DNA of 64,000 nt, from the NCBI RefSeq assembly GCF_020889705.1, contig NZ_JACMYP010000002.1, positions 62,001 to 126,000 of the forward strand. Reading direction: 5' to 3'. The notes beneath the pieces were generated by a model. That model was not told the origin of the DNA and did not search any database. It saw only the letters and a program-made list of their open reading frames with translations. The translations under genes and the position numbers were made by a program. This DNA is from Bradyrhizobium altum (lineage in GTDB: Bacteria; Pseudomonadota; Alphaproteobacteria; Rhizobiales; Xanthobacteraceae). Positions 1 through 8,503 of the stretch are shown here, in pieces. Every line of letters begins with the position of its first letter. Position 1 is the first letter of the stretch.

Positions 1-2
1 AG

Positions 3-332
3 ATGGAGAAGGGGTTCAACTCCTTCGGCAACCAGTTGATGAGCTCGCCTGAATTCTCCAAGGTGATGAATCAGGCCGGCAGCGCCACGGCGGGCGCGCA
101 GAAGCAGCTCGGCGAGCTGATGGAGAAATATCTGCTGGCGATGAACCTGCCGAGCCGCGCCCAGCTCGTCGGCATGGCCGAGCGCCTGCAATCGATGGAG
201 ACCCAGCTCAACGAGATTAAGACGCTGCTGCAGCAGGTGCACCACAATTCGCTGGCGCCGGACGACGGCTATGGCGCAACGCCACGGCCGCCGCGCACCA
301 GGCGCCCGCCATCCGAGGGAGACAGCAAATGA
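3..332 (+). CDS. phaE: PHA synthase subunit PhaE, 3' part (truncated by window edge)
   Basis: Seen: an open frame entering from the left edge, so the ATG at 3 may be internal. The motif NLPSRAQLVGMAERLQSME followed by a leucine-rich heptad pattern (residues about 48-80) and a basic, proline-rich tail is typical of PhaE-type subunits that activate class III PHA synthases. It overlaps the next gene, phaC, by ATGA, which suggests translational coupling. PhaE has no catalytic residues of its own and works as the partner of PhaC on the granule surface. True length cannot be judged here. Confidence 0.75.
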   Translation: MEKGFNSFGNQLMSSPEFSKVMNQAGSATAGAQKQLGELMEKYLLAMNLPSRAQLVGMAERLQSMETQLNEIKTLLQQVHHNSLAPDDGYGATPRPPRTRRPPSEGDSK

Positions 333-1411
333 ATGCTCCCACCGGGTTTGATTTCGCCTCGATCTCCGAGCGAGTCCAGTCCGAGGTGCAGCGTGCGATT
401 CAGCGCAGCATCAAGGGCGTCGAGTATTTCTCCAGCTCCGGCCCCGAGCTCGGCTCGACGCCGAAGGACGTGCTGTATTCGCGCGGCACCATGAACCTCT
501 ATCACTACCGGGCGCAGGCCGACGAAGTCTATCGCGTGCCGGTGCTGATCGTGATGGCGACCACCAACCGCGGCTACATCCTCGACCTGGTGCCGGGGCA
601 GAGCTTCATCGAGTTCCTGCTGAAGCGCGGCTTCGACGTCTACATGCTGGACTGGACCGCGCCGAAGCCCGAGGAGAAATCGCTGCGCATGGAGGACTAC
701 GTCCTCGACTTCATTCCGGAATCGGTTCGCCGCGTGCAGCAGGATTCCGGCGAAAAGGAAGTCTCCGTGATCGGCTATTGCTTCGGCGGCGTATTGTCGC
801 TGCTCTATGGCTCGATCTTCAACGACGGGCCGATGAAGAACCTGATCTGCTTCACCACGCCGATCGATTTCCGCGAGATGAAGCTGTTCTCGAATTTCGC
901 CGACCGCCGCTACTTCGACGTCGACCGCCTGATCGACAGCACCGGCAACATGCCGCCCGAACTGATCCTGCAATCGTTCGACATGTTGCGGCCGGCCGCG
1001 CGCGTGGTCGGCCAGATCCAGCTCTGGGACAACATCTGGAACGACGACTTCGTCAAGTCGTACCGGATGTTCGATCGTTGGGCGACCGACACGCTACCGC
1101 TGGCGGGCGAATATTTCCGCGCCATCACCAAGGACCTGATGTGGGACAACAAGCTCTACAACGACACCATGACGGTCGGCGGCCGCGCGGCCAGGCTCGC
1201 CGACATCAAGGTGCCGATTCTGCACGCGGTCGCCGAGCACGACCACATCGTGCCGTATGATGCGGCAAAGCACCTGATCACCAAGATCGGCTCCGAGGAC
1301 AAGGAGGAGGTGATGCTGAAAGGCGGTCACGTCTCGCTGGTCGCCGGCGCCAATGCAATCAAGCGGCTGTGGCCGAAACTGGACTCCTGGTTGAGCAAGA
1401 GATCGACATGA
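329..1411 (+). CDS. phaC: Class III poly(R)-hydroxyalkanoate synthase, PhaC
   Basis: This enzyme polymerises (R)-3-hydroxyacyl-CoA into polyhydroxyalkanoate at the granule surface. The 360-residue length fits class III synthases; class I and II enzymes are nearer 560-600. Seen: an alpha/beta-hydrolase fold with the lipase-like box GYCFGG, whose nucleophile Cys is residue 151, a later Asp in AEHDHIVPYD and a C-terminal His in KGGHVSLVAG, which complete the Cys-Asp-His triad. It starts inside the phaE stop codon (ATGA) and ends in an ATGA overlap with the GNAT gene, so the three genes form one operon. A phasin gene lies just downstream. Confidence 0.9.
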   Translation: MNAPTGFDFASISERVQSEVQRAIQRSIKGVEYFSSSGPELGSTPKDVLYSRGTMNLYHYRAQADEVYRVPVLIVMATTNRGYILDLVPGQSFIEFLLKRGFDVYMLDWTAPKPEEKSLRMEDYVLDFIPESVRRVQQDSGEKEVSVIGYCFGGVLSLLYGSIFNDGPMKNLICFTTPIDFREMKLFSNFADRRYFDVDRLIDSTGNMPPELILQSFDMLRPAARVVGQIQLWDNIWNDDFVKSYRMFDRWATDTLPLAGEYFRAITKDLMWDNKLYNDTMTVGGRAARLADIKVPILHAVAEHDHIVPYDAAKHLITKIGSEDKEEVMLKGGHVSLVAGANAIKRLWPKLDSWLSKRST

Positions 1412-2004
1412 CCGAACAACGTTCCTATCCGCGCCACGTCAAGACCGAGGCGGGCGACATCGAGTTTCGCCTGATGAAGCGGGCCGACGAGGCCGCGGTG
1501 CTGGCCTTCGCGCAGAAGCTGCCGACGCATGATCTGCTGTTCCTGCCGCGCAACATCAGCCAGCCGAAGGTGCTGTCGGCCTGGATCAACGAGATCGAGC
1601 GCGGCGACATCACGAGTCTGCTTGCGATCAAGGACGGCAAGGTGGTCGGCTGCGGCACCCTGGTGCGCGATCCGCATTCCTGGTCGCCGCATGTCGGTGA
1701 GATCCGGATGGTGGTGTCGCTCGACGTGCGCGGGCAGGGCGTCGGCCGGGCGCTGTCGCAGGAGACCTTCGCCATCGCGCTCGGCGCCGGGCTGGAGAAG
1801 TTCTCGGTGCAGATGACAGTCGACCAGCGGGCGGCGATCGCGCTGTTCGAAAGCCTCGGCTTCAAGGCGGAGGCCCTGCTGCGCGACCATGTCCGCGACG
1901 TCGAGGGCAAGACTCACGACATCGTCGTGCTCGGGCACAACGTGGCGCAGGTCCGGGCGCAGATGGAGGCATACGGGGTGTCTGAGGCAGTTGGCGGTAA
2001 TTAG
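1408..2004 (+). CDS. GNAT family N-acetyltransferase
   Basis: Predicted acetyl-CoA-dependent acyltransferase of 198 residues; the substrate is unknown. Seen: the acetyl-CoA pyrophosphate-binding motif RGQGVGRA at residues 108-115 and the C-terminal ALFESLGF pattern typical of GNAT folds. I chose the ATG at 1408 because it overlaps the phaC stop codon as ATGA; an in-frame start at 1369 would reach far into phaC. Its coupling to phaEC suggests a link with PHA metabolism or its regulation, for example modification of a granule protein, but that is inference. Confidence 0.8.
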   Translation: MTEQRSYPRHVKTEAGDIEFRLMKRADEAAVLAFAQKLPTHDLLFLPRNISQPKVLSAWINEIERGDITSLLAIKDGKVVGCGTLVRDPHSWSPHVGEIRMVVSLDVRGQGVGRALSQETFAIALGAGLEKFSVQMTVDQRAAIALFESLGFKAEALLRDHVRDVEGKTHDIVVLGHNVAQVRAQMEAYGVSEAVGGN

Positions 2005-2086
2005 AGACCGTTAGACGTCGGTTCCTTAGGCAATCTGCCGGATATTCTTGCTGTTCACAGGTTCGTGATATCGCGCTGCAGCATTG

Positions 2087-2103
2087 ATGTTGCGGCGCAA
2101 CAT
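2087..2103. promoter_or_regulatory. Palindrome upstream of phasin, candidate PhaR operator
   Basis: Perfect inverted repeat ATGTTGC-GGC-GCAACAT about 80 bp before the phasin start. PhaR (AniA) repressors of alphaproteobacteria bind TGC-rich sites in front of phasin genes, and this site carries TGC/GCA half-sites. Assignment by position and composition only. Confidence 0.4.
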
Positions 2104-2185
2104 GAATTGTGACACAACAGCCTTGCCCCGGGCCAATCCGGACGGGGTGAGCCCATAGCTCAAACCCGAGGATGGAGAGACCCCA

Positions 2186-2662
2186 ATGACCACCGAAACC
2201 AATTCCGTGCTGAACAGCGTCAAGGAAGCCTTCGCGCCCGTCACCGAGGCGTTCACCAAGCTCCAGAACATGGAAGTTCCGGAAGCCGCCCGTGAGTTCG
2301 TGAAGAAGCAGGCCGAGGCCGCCAAGACCCGCGCCGCCGATGCGTATGCCGGCTCCGAGAAGGTGACCAGCGTGATCGAGACCGCCGTTGCCGGTTCGGT
2401 GACCGAGGCCGCCAAGATCAGCCGCAACATCCAGCAGGCGTTCTACCAGGACGCCGAGGCGTTCTTCGCCGGCATCGACAAGCTCGCTTCCGCCAAGTCG
2501 CTGAGCGAAGCCGCCCAGATCCAGTCGGACATGGTCCGTGCGCGTGGCGAACTGTTCGTCTCGCGGGCGAAGGCCACCACCGAGTATCTCGGCAAGCTCG
2601 TCACTGACGGTGCGAAGACCGCGCAGGACAACTTCGCCAAGGTCTACAGCAAGACCGCCTGA
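2186..2662 (+). CDS. phaP: Phasin family granule-associated protein
   Basis: Phasins coat PHA granules and control their number and size. Seen: 158 residues, no signal peptide, almost wholly alpha-helical and alanine-rich, with a heptad-like middle (about residues 20-130) and a run of SEAAQIQSDMVRARGELFVSRAK that matches the phasin_2 family signature. A GGAGAG ribosome site precedes the ATG, and a strong intrinsic terminator follows at 2692-2723, so it is a monocistronic unit. A TGC-rich palindrome upstream could be a PhaR site. It lies next to phaEC, which supports the role. Confidence 0.88.
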   Translation: MTTETNSVLNSVKEAFAPVTEAFTKLQNMEVPEAAREFVKKQAEAAKTRAADAYAGSEKVTSVIETAVAGSVTEAAKISRNIQQAFYQDAEAFFAGIDKLASAKSLSEAAQIQSDMVRARGELFVSRAKATTEYLGKLVTDGAKTAQDNFAKVYSKTA

Positions 2663-2691
2663 TCGCGCTTGCGCTGACCACTGCCCTTTTC

Positions 2692-2723
2692 GAAGGCCCG
2701 CCATTTTGCGGGCCTTCTTTTTT
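2692..2723 (+). terminator. Rho-independent terminator of the phasin gene
   Basis: Perfect 10-bp stem GAAGGCCCGC / GCGGGCCTTC with a 6-nt loop, followed directly by six T residues, starting 30 bp after the phasin stop. Confidence 0.9.
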
Positions 2724-2744
2724 GGGGCGCACTCCCATACATCA

Positions 2745-2843
2745 CCTCATGGTGAGGAGGCGCTCTTGCGCCGTCTCGAACCATGAGGCCACCATGCGGG
2801 CCTCATCCTTCGAGATGCGCTTCGCGCTCCCTGAGGATGAGGG
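2745..2843. repeat. Family A palindromic repeat, copy 1
   Basis: About 100 bp made of two hairpins. The first begins with CCTCATGGTGAGGAGGCGC and the second has CATCCTTCGAGATGCGC, ending in CTGAGGATGAGGG. Related copies lie at 7590, 25853, 37212 and 51704. It sits between the phasin terminator and the DUF445 gene. Confidence 0.85.
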
Positions 2844-2866
2844 TCGTCGTTCAGTCGAAAGCCCCC

Positions 2867-4150
2867 ATGACCCTTCCCGCCGCCCTCATCGCAACGCCCA
2901 TCGATGCCGAACGCGCGGCCGAGCTGCGGCGCGTGAAGTGGCTGGCGACCGGCGTGCTGACGGCAACCCTCATCATCTTCATCGCATCGAAGGCGCTGCT
3001 GCCGGTGCATCCCGCCTTCGGCTTCATCGCGGCATTTGCCGAGGCCGCAACCATCGGCGGGCTGGCCGACTGGTATGCCGTCGTCGCCCTGTTCAAGCGG
3101 CCGCTGGGGCTGCCGATCCCGCACACCGCGATCATCCAGAGCAATCAGGAACGCATCGCCGAGAAGCTCGGCGAATTCATCGAGAACAATTTCCTGGAAT
3201 CCGGGCCGGTCGAGGCCAAGCTGCGCGAGATCGATTTCGGCAGCTTCATCGCCGACTGGCTGCGCGACCGCAAACGCTCGGAGGATCTTGCCCGCTTCGT
3301 GCTGCGGATGCTGCCCGAAGCGTTTGCTGCGACCGAGAGCTCGGGCCTGATGCAGTTCATCAGCCGCCGCGTCACGACGCAGGTGCTTTCGATCGACCTC
3401 GCGCCGCTTGCGGCCGGCGCGCTGCGCGGCTTCGTGCAGGAGGGCAAGCATGGCGGCCTGCTCGACGATATCCTGCGCGTGCTGCACCAGACGCTGACGC
3501 AGCAGGAGACCATGGCCGTGATCCGCGATAAGGTCCGCGCGGAGATGCCGACGCTGTTGAGGCTCTATCGCGCCGACAAGTTCGTGGTGAACCGGATCAT
3601 CGCCTCGGCCACGAAATTCTTCGAGGAAGTGCGCAACGATCCGCAGCATCCGTTCCGCGGCGAGTTCGATCGCATGCTGCTGTCGTTCGTCGACCGGCTC
3701 GGCAGTGACAAGACATTCGCCGATCGCATCGACGGCCTCAAGCGCGATCTGATGGCGCGGCCGGAGCTCGCCAATCTCGGGCGCACCATCTGGGCCAACG
3801 TCAAGGATTTCATCGAGCGCAGCGCCTCGGGCGAGTCGCAGGTGCTGCAGCATCAGCTGGCGCGAATGTTCGTCGAGGCCGGCGACGCGCTCGACGGCGA
3901 CGCTGAGCTGCGCGCCGAAATCAACCAGGGCCTGGTCGCGGTTCTGCGCACGGTCGTTGCCGAGCAGAAGAGCGGTGTCTCGACCTTCATTGCGGATCAG
4001 ATGAAGAGCTGGGACATGGAGCAGCTGATCTCGTTGATCGAGGTGAATGTCGGCAAGGACCTGCAATACATCCGCTTCAACGGTTCGCTGATCGGCGGGC
4101 TTGCCGGGCTGGCACTTTACACGCTGGAATACGTGCTGCGGCTGCTGTGA
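2867..4150 (+). CDS. DUF445 family membrane protein (YjiN-like)
   Basis: Function not established; the family is annotated as inner-membrane proteins of unknown role. Seen: 427 residues, an N-terminal hydrophobic segment (about residues 27-48), then the diagnostic loop EAATIGGLADWYAVVALFKRP, and a long helical region with repeated ERIAEKLGEFIENNFL-like stretches, closing with a C-terminal hydrophobic helix with GGLAGLALYTLEY. I chose the ATG at 2867 (MTLPAAL); an upstream in-frame ATG at 2783 would translate the family A repeat. It stands alone between a repeat and the next promoter region. Confidence 0.8.
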   Translation: MTLPAALIATPIDAERAAELRRVKWLATGVLTATLIIFIASKALLPVHPAFGFIAAFAEAATIGGLADWYAVVALFKRPLGLPIPHTAIIQSNQERIAEKLGEFIENNFLESGPVEAKLREIDFGSFIADWLRDRKRSEDLARFVLRMLPEAFAATESSGLMQFISRRVTTQVLSIDLAPLAAGALRGFVQEGKHGGLLDDILRVLHQTLTQQETMAVIRDKVRAEMPTLLRLYRADKFVVNRIIASATKFFEEVRNDPQHPFRGEFDRMLLSFVDRLGSDKTFADRIDGLKRDLMARPELANLGRTIWANVKDFIERSASGESQVLQHQLARMFVEAGDALDGDAELRAEINQGLVAVLRTVVAEQKSGVSTFIADQMKSWDMEQLISLIEVNVGKDLQYIRFNGSLIGGLAGLALYTLEYVLRLL

Positions 4151-4354
4151 CCGATTGGGCACGGAGGTCACTTTAGTTGTGGCAAGTGTGACCTGGGCCG
4201 CTTGCACGAAAGTGACCGGTTCCCTAGCTTTTCAAGGTTGATTGTTGCGTTGCGGAACGATTCCGCCGGGTTTGCGTCAATCTTGTTGACCCATCCCTGT
4301 TGATTCCATTGCCGGCCGCCGAGACGTCAGGGGCCGTGCCGAAGAGGAGTTGAA

Positions 4355-5125
4355 ATGTCCGTTGCTGCGCAGACGCTACGCCCGCCGTCCAGGACACTGA
4401 TGTTCCTGGAAGGCCGCGCCATTCACGAGCTTGGTGCCTTTCTTGGTGCATTGCCGCTGCTGAGCCTCGCGCCGCGCGGCGATGGGCATCCGGTGCTGGT
4501 GCTGCCCGGGCTGATTGCCTCCGACATGTCCACGCGCCCGCTGCGCGACGTCCTCAAGAGCAAGGGCTATGCCGTCAGCGGCTGGCGCCAGGGCCGCAAC
4601 CTCGGGCTTCGCGCCGGCGTGCAGGACGGGATGGTCGATCTGCTGCAGGAGATGAATGAGACCAGCGGCCGCAAGGTCTCGGTGGTCGGCTGGAGCCTTG
4701 GCGGCCTCTATGCGCGCCAGCTCGCCAAGATGATGCCTGAGCGCGTGCGCCAGGTGATCACGCTCGGCAGCCCGTTCGCCGCGGGTCCGAAGGCGACCAA
4801 CGCCTGGCGCGTCTACGAGATGGCCAGCGGTCGCCGTGCCGACGAAGAGGACCAGCGTTTCGGCGGCTCGCTCGCCAGCGCACCGCCGGTGCCGACCACC
4901 GCGATCTTCAGCCGCACCGACGGGGTCTGCGCCTGGCAGGGCTGTCGCGAGCAGGCCTCGTCGATGACCGACAGCATCGAGGTCGAGAGCAGCCATTGCG
5001 GCATGGGCCATCATCCGGCCGTGGTTTACGCGGTCGCCGATCGCCTCGCGCAGAAGGACGGCGAGTGGGCGCCGTTCGATCGCAGCGGCTGGCGCAGCTT
5101 TGTCTATCCGGATCCCAATCGGTAG
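4355..5125 (+). CDS. Alpha/beta-hydrolase fold esterase/lipase-like protein
   Basis: Predicted serine esterase of 256 residues with unknown substrate. Seen: the oxyanion strand HPVLVLPGLIASD (about residues 45-57), the nucleophile elbow GWSLGG with Ser114, and a C-terminal SSHCGMGHHPAVV stretch that supplies the catalytic His. The arrangement resembles LCAT/PGAP1-like lipases more than small carboxylesterases. A good ribosome site (GAAGAGGAG) precedes the ATG. No signal peptide is evident. It is a single gene, followed by a family B repeat. Confidence 0.8.
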   Translation: MSVAAQTLRPPSRTLMFLEGRAIHELGAFLGALPLLSLAPRGDGHPVLVLPGLIASDMSTRPLRDVLKSKGYAVSGWRQGRNLGLRAGVQDGMVDLLQEMNETSGRKVSVVGWSLGGLYARQLAKMMPERVRQVITLGSPFAAGPKATNAWRVYEMASGRRADEEDQRFGGSLASAPPVPTTAIFSRTDGVCAWQGCREQASSMTDSIEVESSHCGMGHHPAVVYAVADRLAQKDGEWAPFDRSGWRSFVYPDPNR

Positions 5126-5140
5126 CGACGCGCGCTTTCC

Positions 5141-5290
5141 TTACCTCGCCCCGCTTGCGGGGAGAGGTCGGATCGCATCGCAGATGCGATCCGGGTGAGG
5201 GGGAGTCTCCACGCACTCACGTCTGTCCAATTTGCGGAGGCAGCCCCTCACCCCAAACCCTCTCCCCGCAAGAGCGGAGCGAGGCAGCGG
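5141..5290. repeat. Family B palindromic repeat, copy 1
   Basis: About 150 bp with two arms: one with CGGGGAGAGGTCGGATCGC and a GGGTGAGGG end, the other with CCCCTCACCCC and TCTCCCCGC. Copies with the same ends are at 14909 and 18957. It fills the gap between the esterase and paaX. Confidence 0.8.
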
Positions 5291-5307
5291 AGACACCGCA
5301 CCCCGCA

Positions 5308-5324
5308 TTGTCGTGAATCGACAA
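5308..5324. promoter_or_regulatory. Inverted repeat before paaX, possible autoregulatory site
   Basis: TTGTCG-TGAAT-CGACAA, 20 bp before the chosen paaX start. The position would suit an operator through which the regulator controls its own gene. No promoter could be assigned with certainty. Confidence 0.3.
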
Positions 5325-5343
5325 AACGCGCTATGCGTTGGGC

Positions 5344-6213
5344 ATGCCACAGCCGCTTGCCCGCATCGTCGACCAGTTGAAGCGCGAGCCGTCACGCACC
5401 GGCTCGATCATCATCACCGTGTTCGGCGATTCCATCGTGCCCCGCGGCGGCTCGGTGTGGCTCGGCACGCTGCTCGAGTTCTTCAAGTCGCTCGACATCG
5501 ACGGCAATGTGGTGCGCACCGCGATGTCACGGCTTGCTGCCGACGGCTGGCTCGAGCGCAGCAAGGTCGGCCGCAACAGCTTCTATCGATTGAACGCGAA
5601 GGGCCGGCAGACCTTCGACACCGCAACGCGGCACATCTACGATCCGCCGCCGTCGGACTGGACCGGCCGCTTCGAGCTGCTGTTGATCGGCAATGCCGAG
5701 GACCGCGACGCCGCGCGCGAGGCGTTGAAGAATGCCGGCTTCGGCAGCCCGCTGCCCGGCGTGTGGGTTGCGCCATCGGGCGCGCCGATCCCCGATGAAG
5801 CGTCGCGCGCGATCCGTCTCGAAGTGTCGGCGGAAGACGACAGCGGGCGCAGGTTGCTCAGCGAGAGCTGGCCGCTCGATCGCACCGCGGACGCCTATCT
5901 GAAGTTCATGAAGACGTTCGAGCCGCTGCACGGCTGGATCACCAGGGGCGAGAAGCTGAGCGATGCCGACGCCTTCACCGCGCGCATCCTGCTGATCCAT
6001 CATTATCGCCGAGTCGTGCTGCGCGATCCGTTGCTGCCGTATCAGCTGCTGCCGAAGGACTGGCCGGGCAGGGCGGCCCGCAAACTCTGCGGCGAGATCT
6101 ATCGCGGGCTGCTTCCGTCGTCGGAACAATGGCTTGACGACCGTGCGACCAACGAAGACGGGCCGCTGCCGAAGCCCAACGGGGCCGTGGCGCGCCGTTT
6201 CGAGGGCATCTGA
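5344..6213 (+). CDS. paaX: PaaX family transcriptional repressor of phenylacetate degradation
   Basis: PaaX proteins repress the paa genes and are released by phenylacetyl-CoA. Seen: 289 residues with an N-terminal winged helix-turn-helix containing the family segment TVFGDSIVPRGGSVWLGTL and NVVRTAMSRLAADGWL, then the PaaX C-terminal domain with FLLIHHYRRVVLRDPLLP-like sequence. I chose the ATG at 5344; a TTG two codons earlier is also possible. It points in the same direction as the paa operon, whose promoter begins only 20 bp after the paaX stop, so control of that promoter is likely. Confidence 0.87.
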   Translation: MPQPLARIVDQLKREPSRTGSIIITVFGDSIVPRGGSVWLGTLLEFFKSLDIDGNVVRTAMSRLAADGWLERSKVGRNSFYRLNAKGRQTFDTATRHIYDPPPSDWTGRFELLLIGNAEDRDAAREALKNAGFGSPLPGVWVAPSGAPIPDEASRAIRLEVSAEDDSGRRLLSESWPLDRTADAYLKFMKTFEPLHGWITRGEKLSDADAFTARILLIHHYRRVVLRDPLLPYQLLPKDWPGRAARKLCGEIYRGLLPSSEQWLDDRATNEDGPLPKPNGAVARRFEGI

Positions 6214-6260
6214 ACATATTACAAAAACTTCTTGCATTCTGAAATTTATGTTATATATTA
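6213..6260 (+). promoter_or_regulatory. Promoter region of the paa operon with possible operator
   Basis: A short AT-rich island in GC-rich DNA. TTGCAT (6232-6237) and TATATT (6254-6259), 16 bp apart, could be the -35 and -10. AACATA (6213-6218) and TATGTT (6247-6252) form an inverted repeat that would bracket the -35 and reach into the -10, a sensible place for PaaX. The exact operator is a guess. Confidence 0.5.
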
Positions 6261-6289
6261 CTGCCTGACAACACACTGGGAGGTCGGCC

Positions 6290-7282
6290 ATGTATACGCA
6301 GGCGCTCAATTCATCCGATGGCGACGATCGTGGCGTCGAGGATGTCGTCCGTGCCAATCAGTTCCAGGCCCGCATCGATGCCGACGAGCGCATCGAGCCG
6401 AACGACTGGATGCCTGCGGCCTACCGCAAGACGCTGACCCGGCAGATTTCCCAGCACGCCCATTCCGAAATCGTCGGCATGCTCCCCGAGGGCAACTGGA
6501 TCACCCGTGCGCCGTCGCTGCGCCGCAAGGCCGCCCTGCTCGCCAAGGTGCAGGATGAATGCGGCCACGGGCTCTATCTCTACGCCGCCGCCGAGACGCT
6601 CGGCACCTCGCGCGAGGAGCTCGTCGACGGCATGCTCTCGGGCAAGGCGAAATATTCCTCGATCTTCAATTACCCGACCCTGACCTGGGCCGACATCGGC
6701 ACCATCGGCTGGCTGGTCGATGGCGCCGCGATCATGAACCAGATCCCGCTGTGCCGCTGCTCCTACGGCCCTTATGCGCGCGCGATGATCCGCGTCTGCA
6801 AGGAAGAGTCGTTCCACCAGCGCCAGGGTTTCGAGATCATGGTGACGCTGTGCCGTGGCACCGCGGAGCAGAAGGCGATGGCGCAGAACGCGCTCGATCG
6901 CTGGTGGTGGCCGGTGCTGATGATGTTCGGCCCGCCGGACCAGGTCAGCCGGCACAGCGATACCTCGACCAAGTGGAAGATCAAGCGCTTCTCCAACGAC
7001 GAGCTGCGCCAGAAATTCATCGACGCCACCGTGCCGCAGGCCGAGTTCCTCGGGCTGACGATTCCCGACCCCGGCATGAAGCAGAACGAGAACGGCAATT
7101 GGGAACACAGCCCGATCGACTGGGACGAGTTCAAGCAGGTGCTTGCCGGCAACGGCCCCTGCAACCGCGATCGCCTCGCCGCGCGCCGCAAGGCGCATGA
7201 GGAAGGCGCCTGGGTCCGCGAGGCCGCGATGGCCTATGCCGAGAAGCGCAAGAGCCGCCAGCTCGCGCAAGCCGCAGAATAA
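6290..7282 (+). CDS. paaA: Ring-1,2-phenylacetyl-CoA epoxidase, catalytic subunit PaaA
   Basis: PaaA carries the diiron site of the PaaABCE monooxygenase that converts phenylacetyl-CoA to its 1,2-epoxide in the cytoplasm. Seen: 330 residues, with a first iron-ligand helix [17 protein letters not shown] and a second in [13 protein letters not shown], as expected for ferritin-like diiron proteins. The strong GGGAGG ribosome site supports this start. It is first in the operon, 12 bp before paaB. Length and sequence leave little doubt. Confidence 0.95.
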   Translation: MYTQALNSSDGDDRGVEDVVRANQFQARIDADERIEPNDWMPAAYRKTLTRQISQHAHSEIVGMLPEGNWITRAPSLRRKAALLAKVQDECGHGLYLYAAAETLGTSREELVDGMLSGKAKYSSIFNYPTLTWADIGTIGWLVDGAAIMNQIPLCRCSYGPYARAMIRVCKEESFHQRQGFEIMVTLCRGTAEQKAMAQNALDRWWWPVLMMFGPPDQVSRHSDTSTKWKIKRFSNDELRQKFIDATVPQAEFLGLTIPDPGMKQNENGNWEHSPIDWDEFKQVLAGNGPCNRDRLAARRKAHEEGAWVREAAMAYAEKRKSRQLAQAAE

Positions 7283-7294
7283 GGGAGCGCCGCC

Positions 7295-7582
7295 ATGGCC
7301 ACGCCGAACGTTCCGCTCTGGGAAGTCTTCATCCGCAGCCGCAACGGCCTTGCACACAAGCATGTCGGCTCGCTTCATGCGGCGGACTCGACGCTCGCCC
7401 TGCAGGCTGCGCGCGATATCTACACCCGCCGCGGCGAGGGGCTGTCGATCTGGGTGGTGCCGTCGAATGCGATCACCGCGTCCGATCCCACAGAGAAGGG
7501 CATGATGTTCGAGCCTGCGGAATCCAAGATCTACCGCCACCCGACCTTCTACGACGTGCCCGACGAAGTCGGACATATGTGA
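7295..7582 (+). CDS. paaB: Phenylacetyl-CoA epoxidase subunit PaaB
   Basis: A small 95-residue subunit of the epoxidase, needed for complex assembly or electron transfer from PaaE. Seen: the family start PLWEVFIRSRNGLAHKHVGS and the central DAARDIYTRRGEG-like segment (here QAARDIYTRRGEGLSIWVV). It starts 12 bp after paaA with an AAGGGAG ribosome site. A 105-bp family A palindrome separates it from paaC, which is unusual inside this operon. Confidence 0.93.
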   Translation: MATPNVPLWEVFIRSRNGLAHKHVGSLHAADSTLALQAARDIYTRRGEGLSIWVVPSNAITASDPTEKGMMFEPAESKIYRHPTFYDVPDEVGHM

Positions 7583-7589
7583 ATTTCAC

Positions 7590-7694
7590 CCGTCATGGTG
7601 AGGAGGCGCGCAGCGCCGTCTCGAACCATGACGCCCCGATCGTAACCGCGGCCATCCTTCGAGACGCCTGCTGCGCAGGCTCCTCAGGATGACG
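7590..7694. repeat. Family A palindromic repeat, copy 2, between paaB and paaC
   Basis: Two hairpins: one with GTCATGGTGAGGAGGCGCG and its partner CGTCTCGAACCATGACG, the other with CATCCTTCGAGACGCCTGC and CTCCTCAGGATGACG. It lies inside the transcribed paa operon, so it would form stable RNA hairpins in the mRNA. Confidence 0.88.
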
Positions 7695-7726
7695 TCGAGC
7701 AAGTGGATGCAGGTGGAATAGAGAAC

Positions 7727-8503
7727 ATGGCAACCGCCAATATCGAAGTCTCCGAAACGCCGCTGGTGCTCTACGCGCTGCGCCGCGCCGACGATGCGCT
7801 GATCCTCGGCCATCGGCTGTCCGAATGGTGCGGCCATGCGCCGGCGATGGAAGAGGACATGGCGCTCGCCAATATGGGTCTCGACCTGCTCGGCCAGGCC
7901 CGCGAGCTCTACACCTACGCGGCCAAGGTCGAAGGCAAGGATAACGACGAAGACAAGTTCGCCTATCTGCGTGACGTGAGGCAGTACCGCAATCTGCTGC
8001 TGGTCGAGCAGCCGAACGGCGACTTTGCCCGCACCATGGTGCGGCAGTTCTTCTATGCGGCATTCGCCGATCTCTACTGGCGCGCGATGATGGCCTCGTC
8101 CGATCCGACATTCGCCGCGATCGCGGCGAAGTCGGAGAAGGAGAGCGCCTATCATTTGCGGCATTCGTCGGAATGGATCGTCCGTCTCGGCGACGGCACC
8201 GAAGAGAGCCATCGCCGCGCGCAGGATGCGATCGACGACCTCTGGGCCTATACCGGCGAGATGTTTGTGGTCGACGACAGCGAGCGCGGCCTGATCGACG
8301 CCGGCATTGCGATTGATCCTGCCGCTTTGCGCCCCCGCTGGCTCAGGACCGTGACCGGTATCATCAACGAGGCGACGCTGGCGTTGCCGAAGAGCGACTG
8401 GATGCAGCAGGGCGGCCGCGTCGGCAGCCATAGCGAGCATCTCGGCCATCTGCTCAGCGAGCTGCAATCGCTGCAGCGCACCTTCCCGGGGGCCACATGG
8501 TGA
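7727..8503 (+). CDS. paaC: Phenylacetyl-CoA epoxidase subunit PaaC
   Basis: PaaC is the structural, ferritin-like partner of PaaA. Seen: 258 residues with ADDALILGHRLSEWCGHAP and the helix EEDMALANMGLDLLGQAR, hallmarks of PaaC. I chose the ATG at 7727 (MATANIEV); an in-frame ATG at 7703 lies close to the repeat. The end overlaps paaD by 7 bp, which points to translational coupling. The gap to paaB holds a palindromic repeat. Confidence 0.93.
   Translation: MATANIEVSETPLVLYALRRADDALILGHRLSEWCGHAPAMEEDMALANMGLDLLGQARELYTYAAKVEGKDNDEDKFAYLRDVRQYRNLLLVEQPNGDFARTMVRQFFYAAFADLYWRAMMASSDPTFAAIAAKSEKESAYHLRHSSEWIVRLGDGTEESHRRAQDAIDDLWAYTGEMFVVDDSERGLIDAGIAIDPAALRPRWLRTVTGIINEATLALPKSDWMQQGGRVGSHSEHLGHLLSELQSLQRTFPGATW

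Noticed and set aside
2747..4207. Long minus-strand frame over the DUF445 gene (486 codons)
   Set aside because: Composition is that of a shadow frame, and the plus strand carries a recognisable family over the same span.
4151..4354. Promoter boxes before the esterase (TTGTTGACC region)
   Set aside because: Several equally weak -35/-10 pairs can be drawn, so no single one can be supported.
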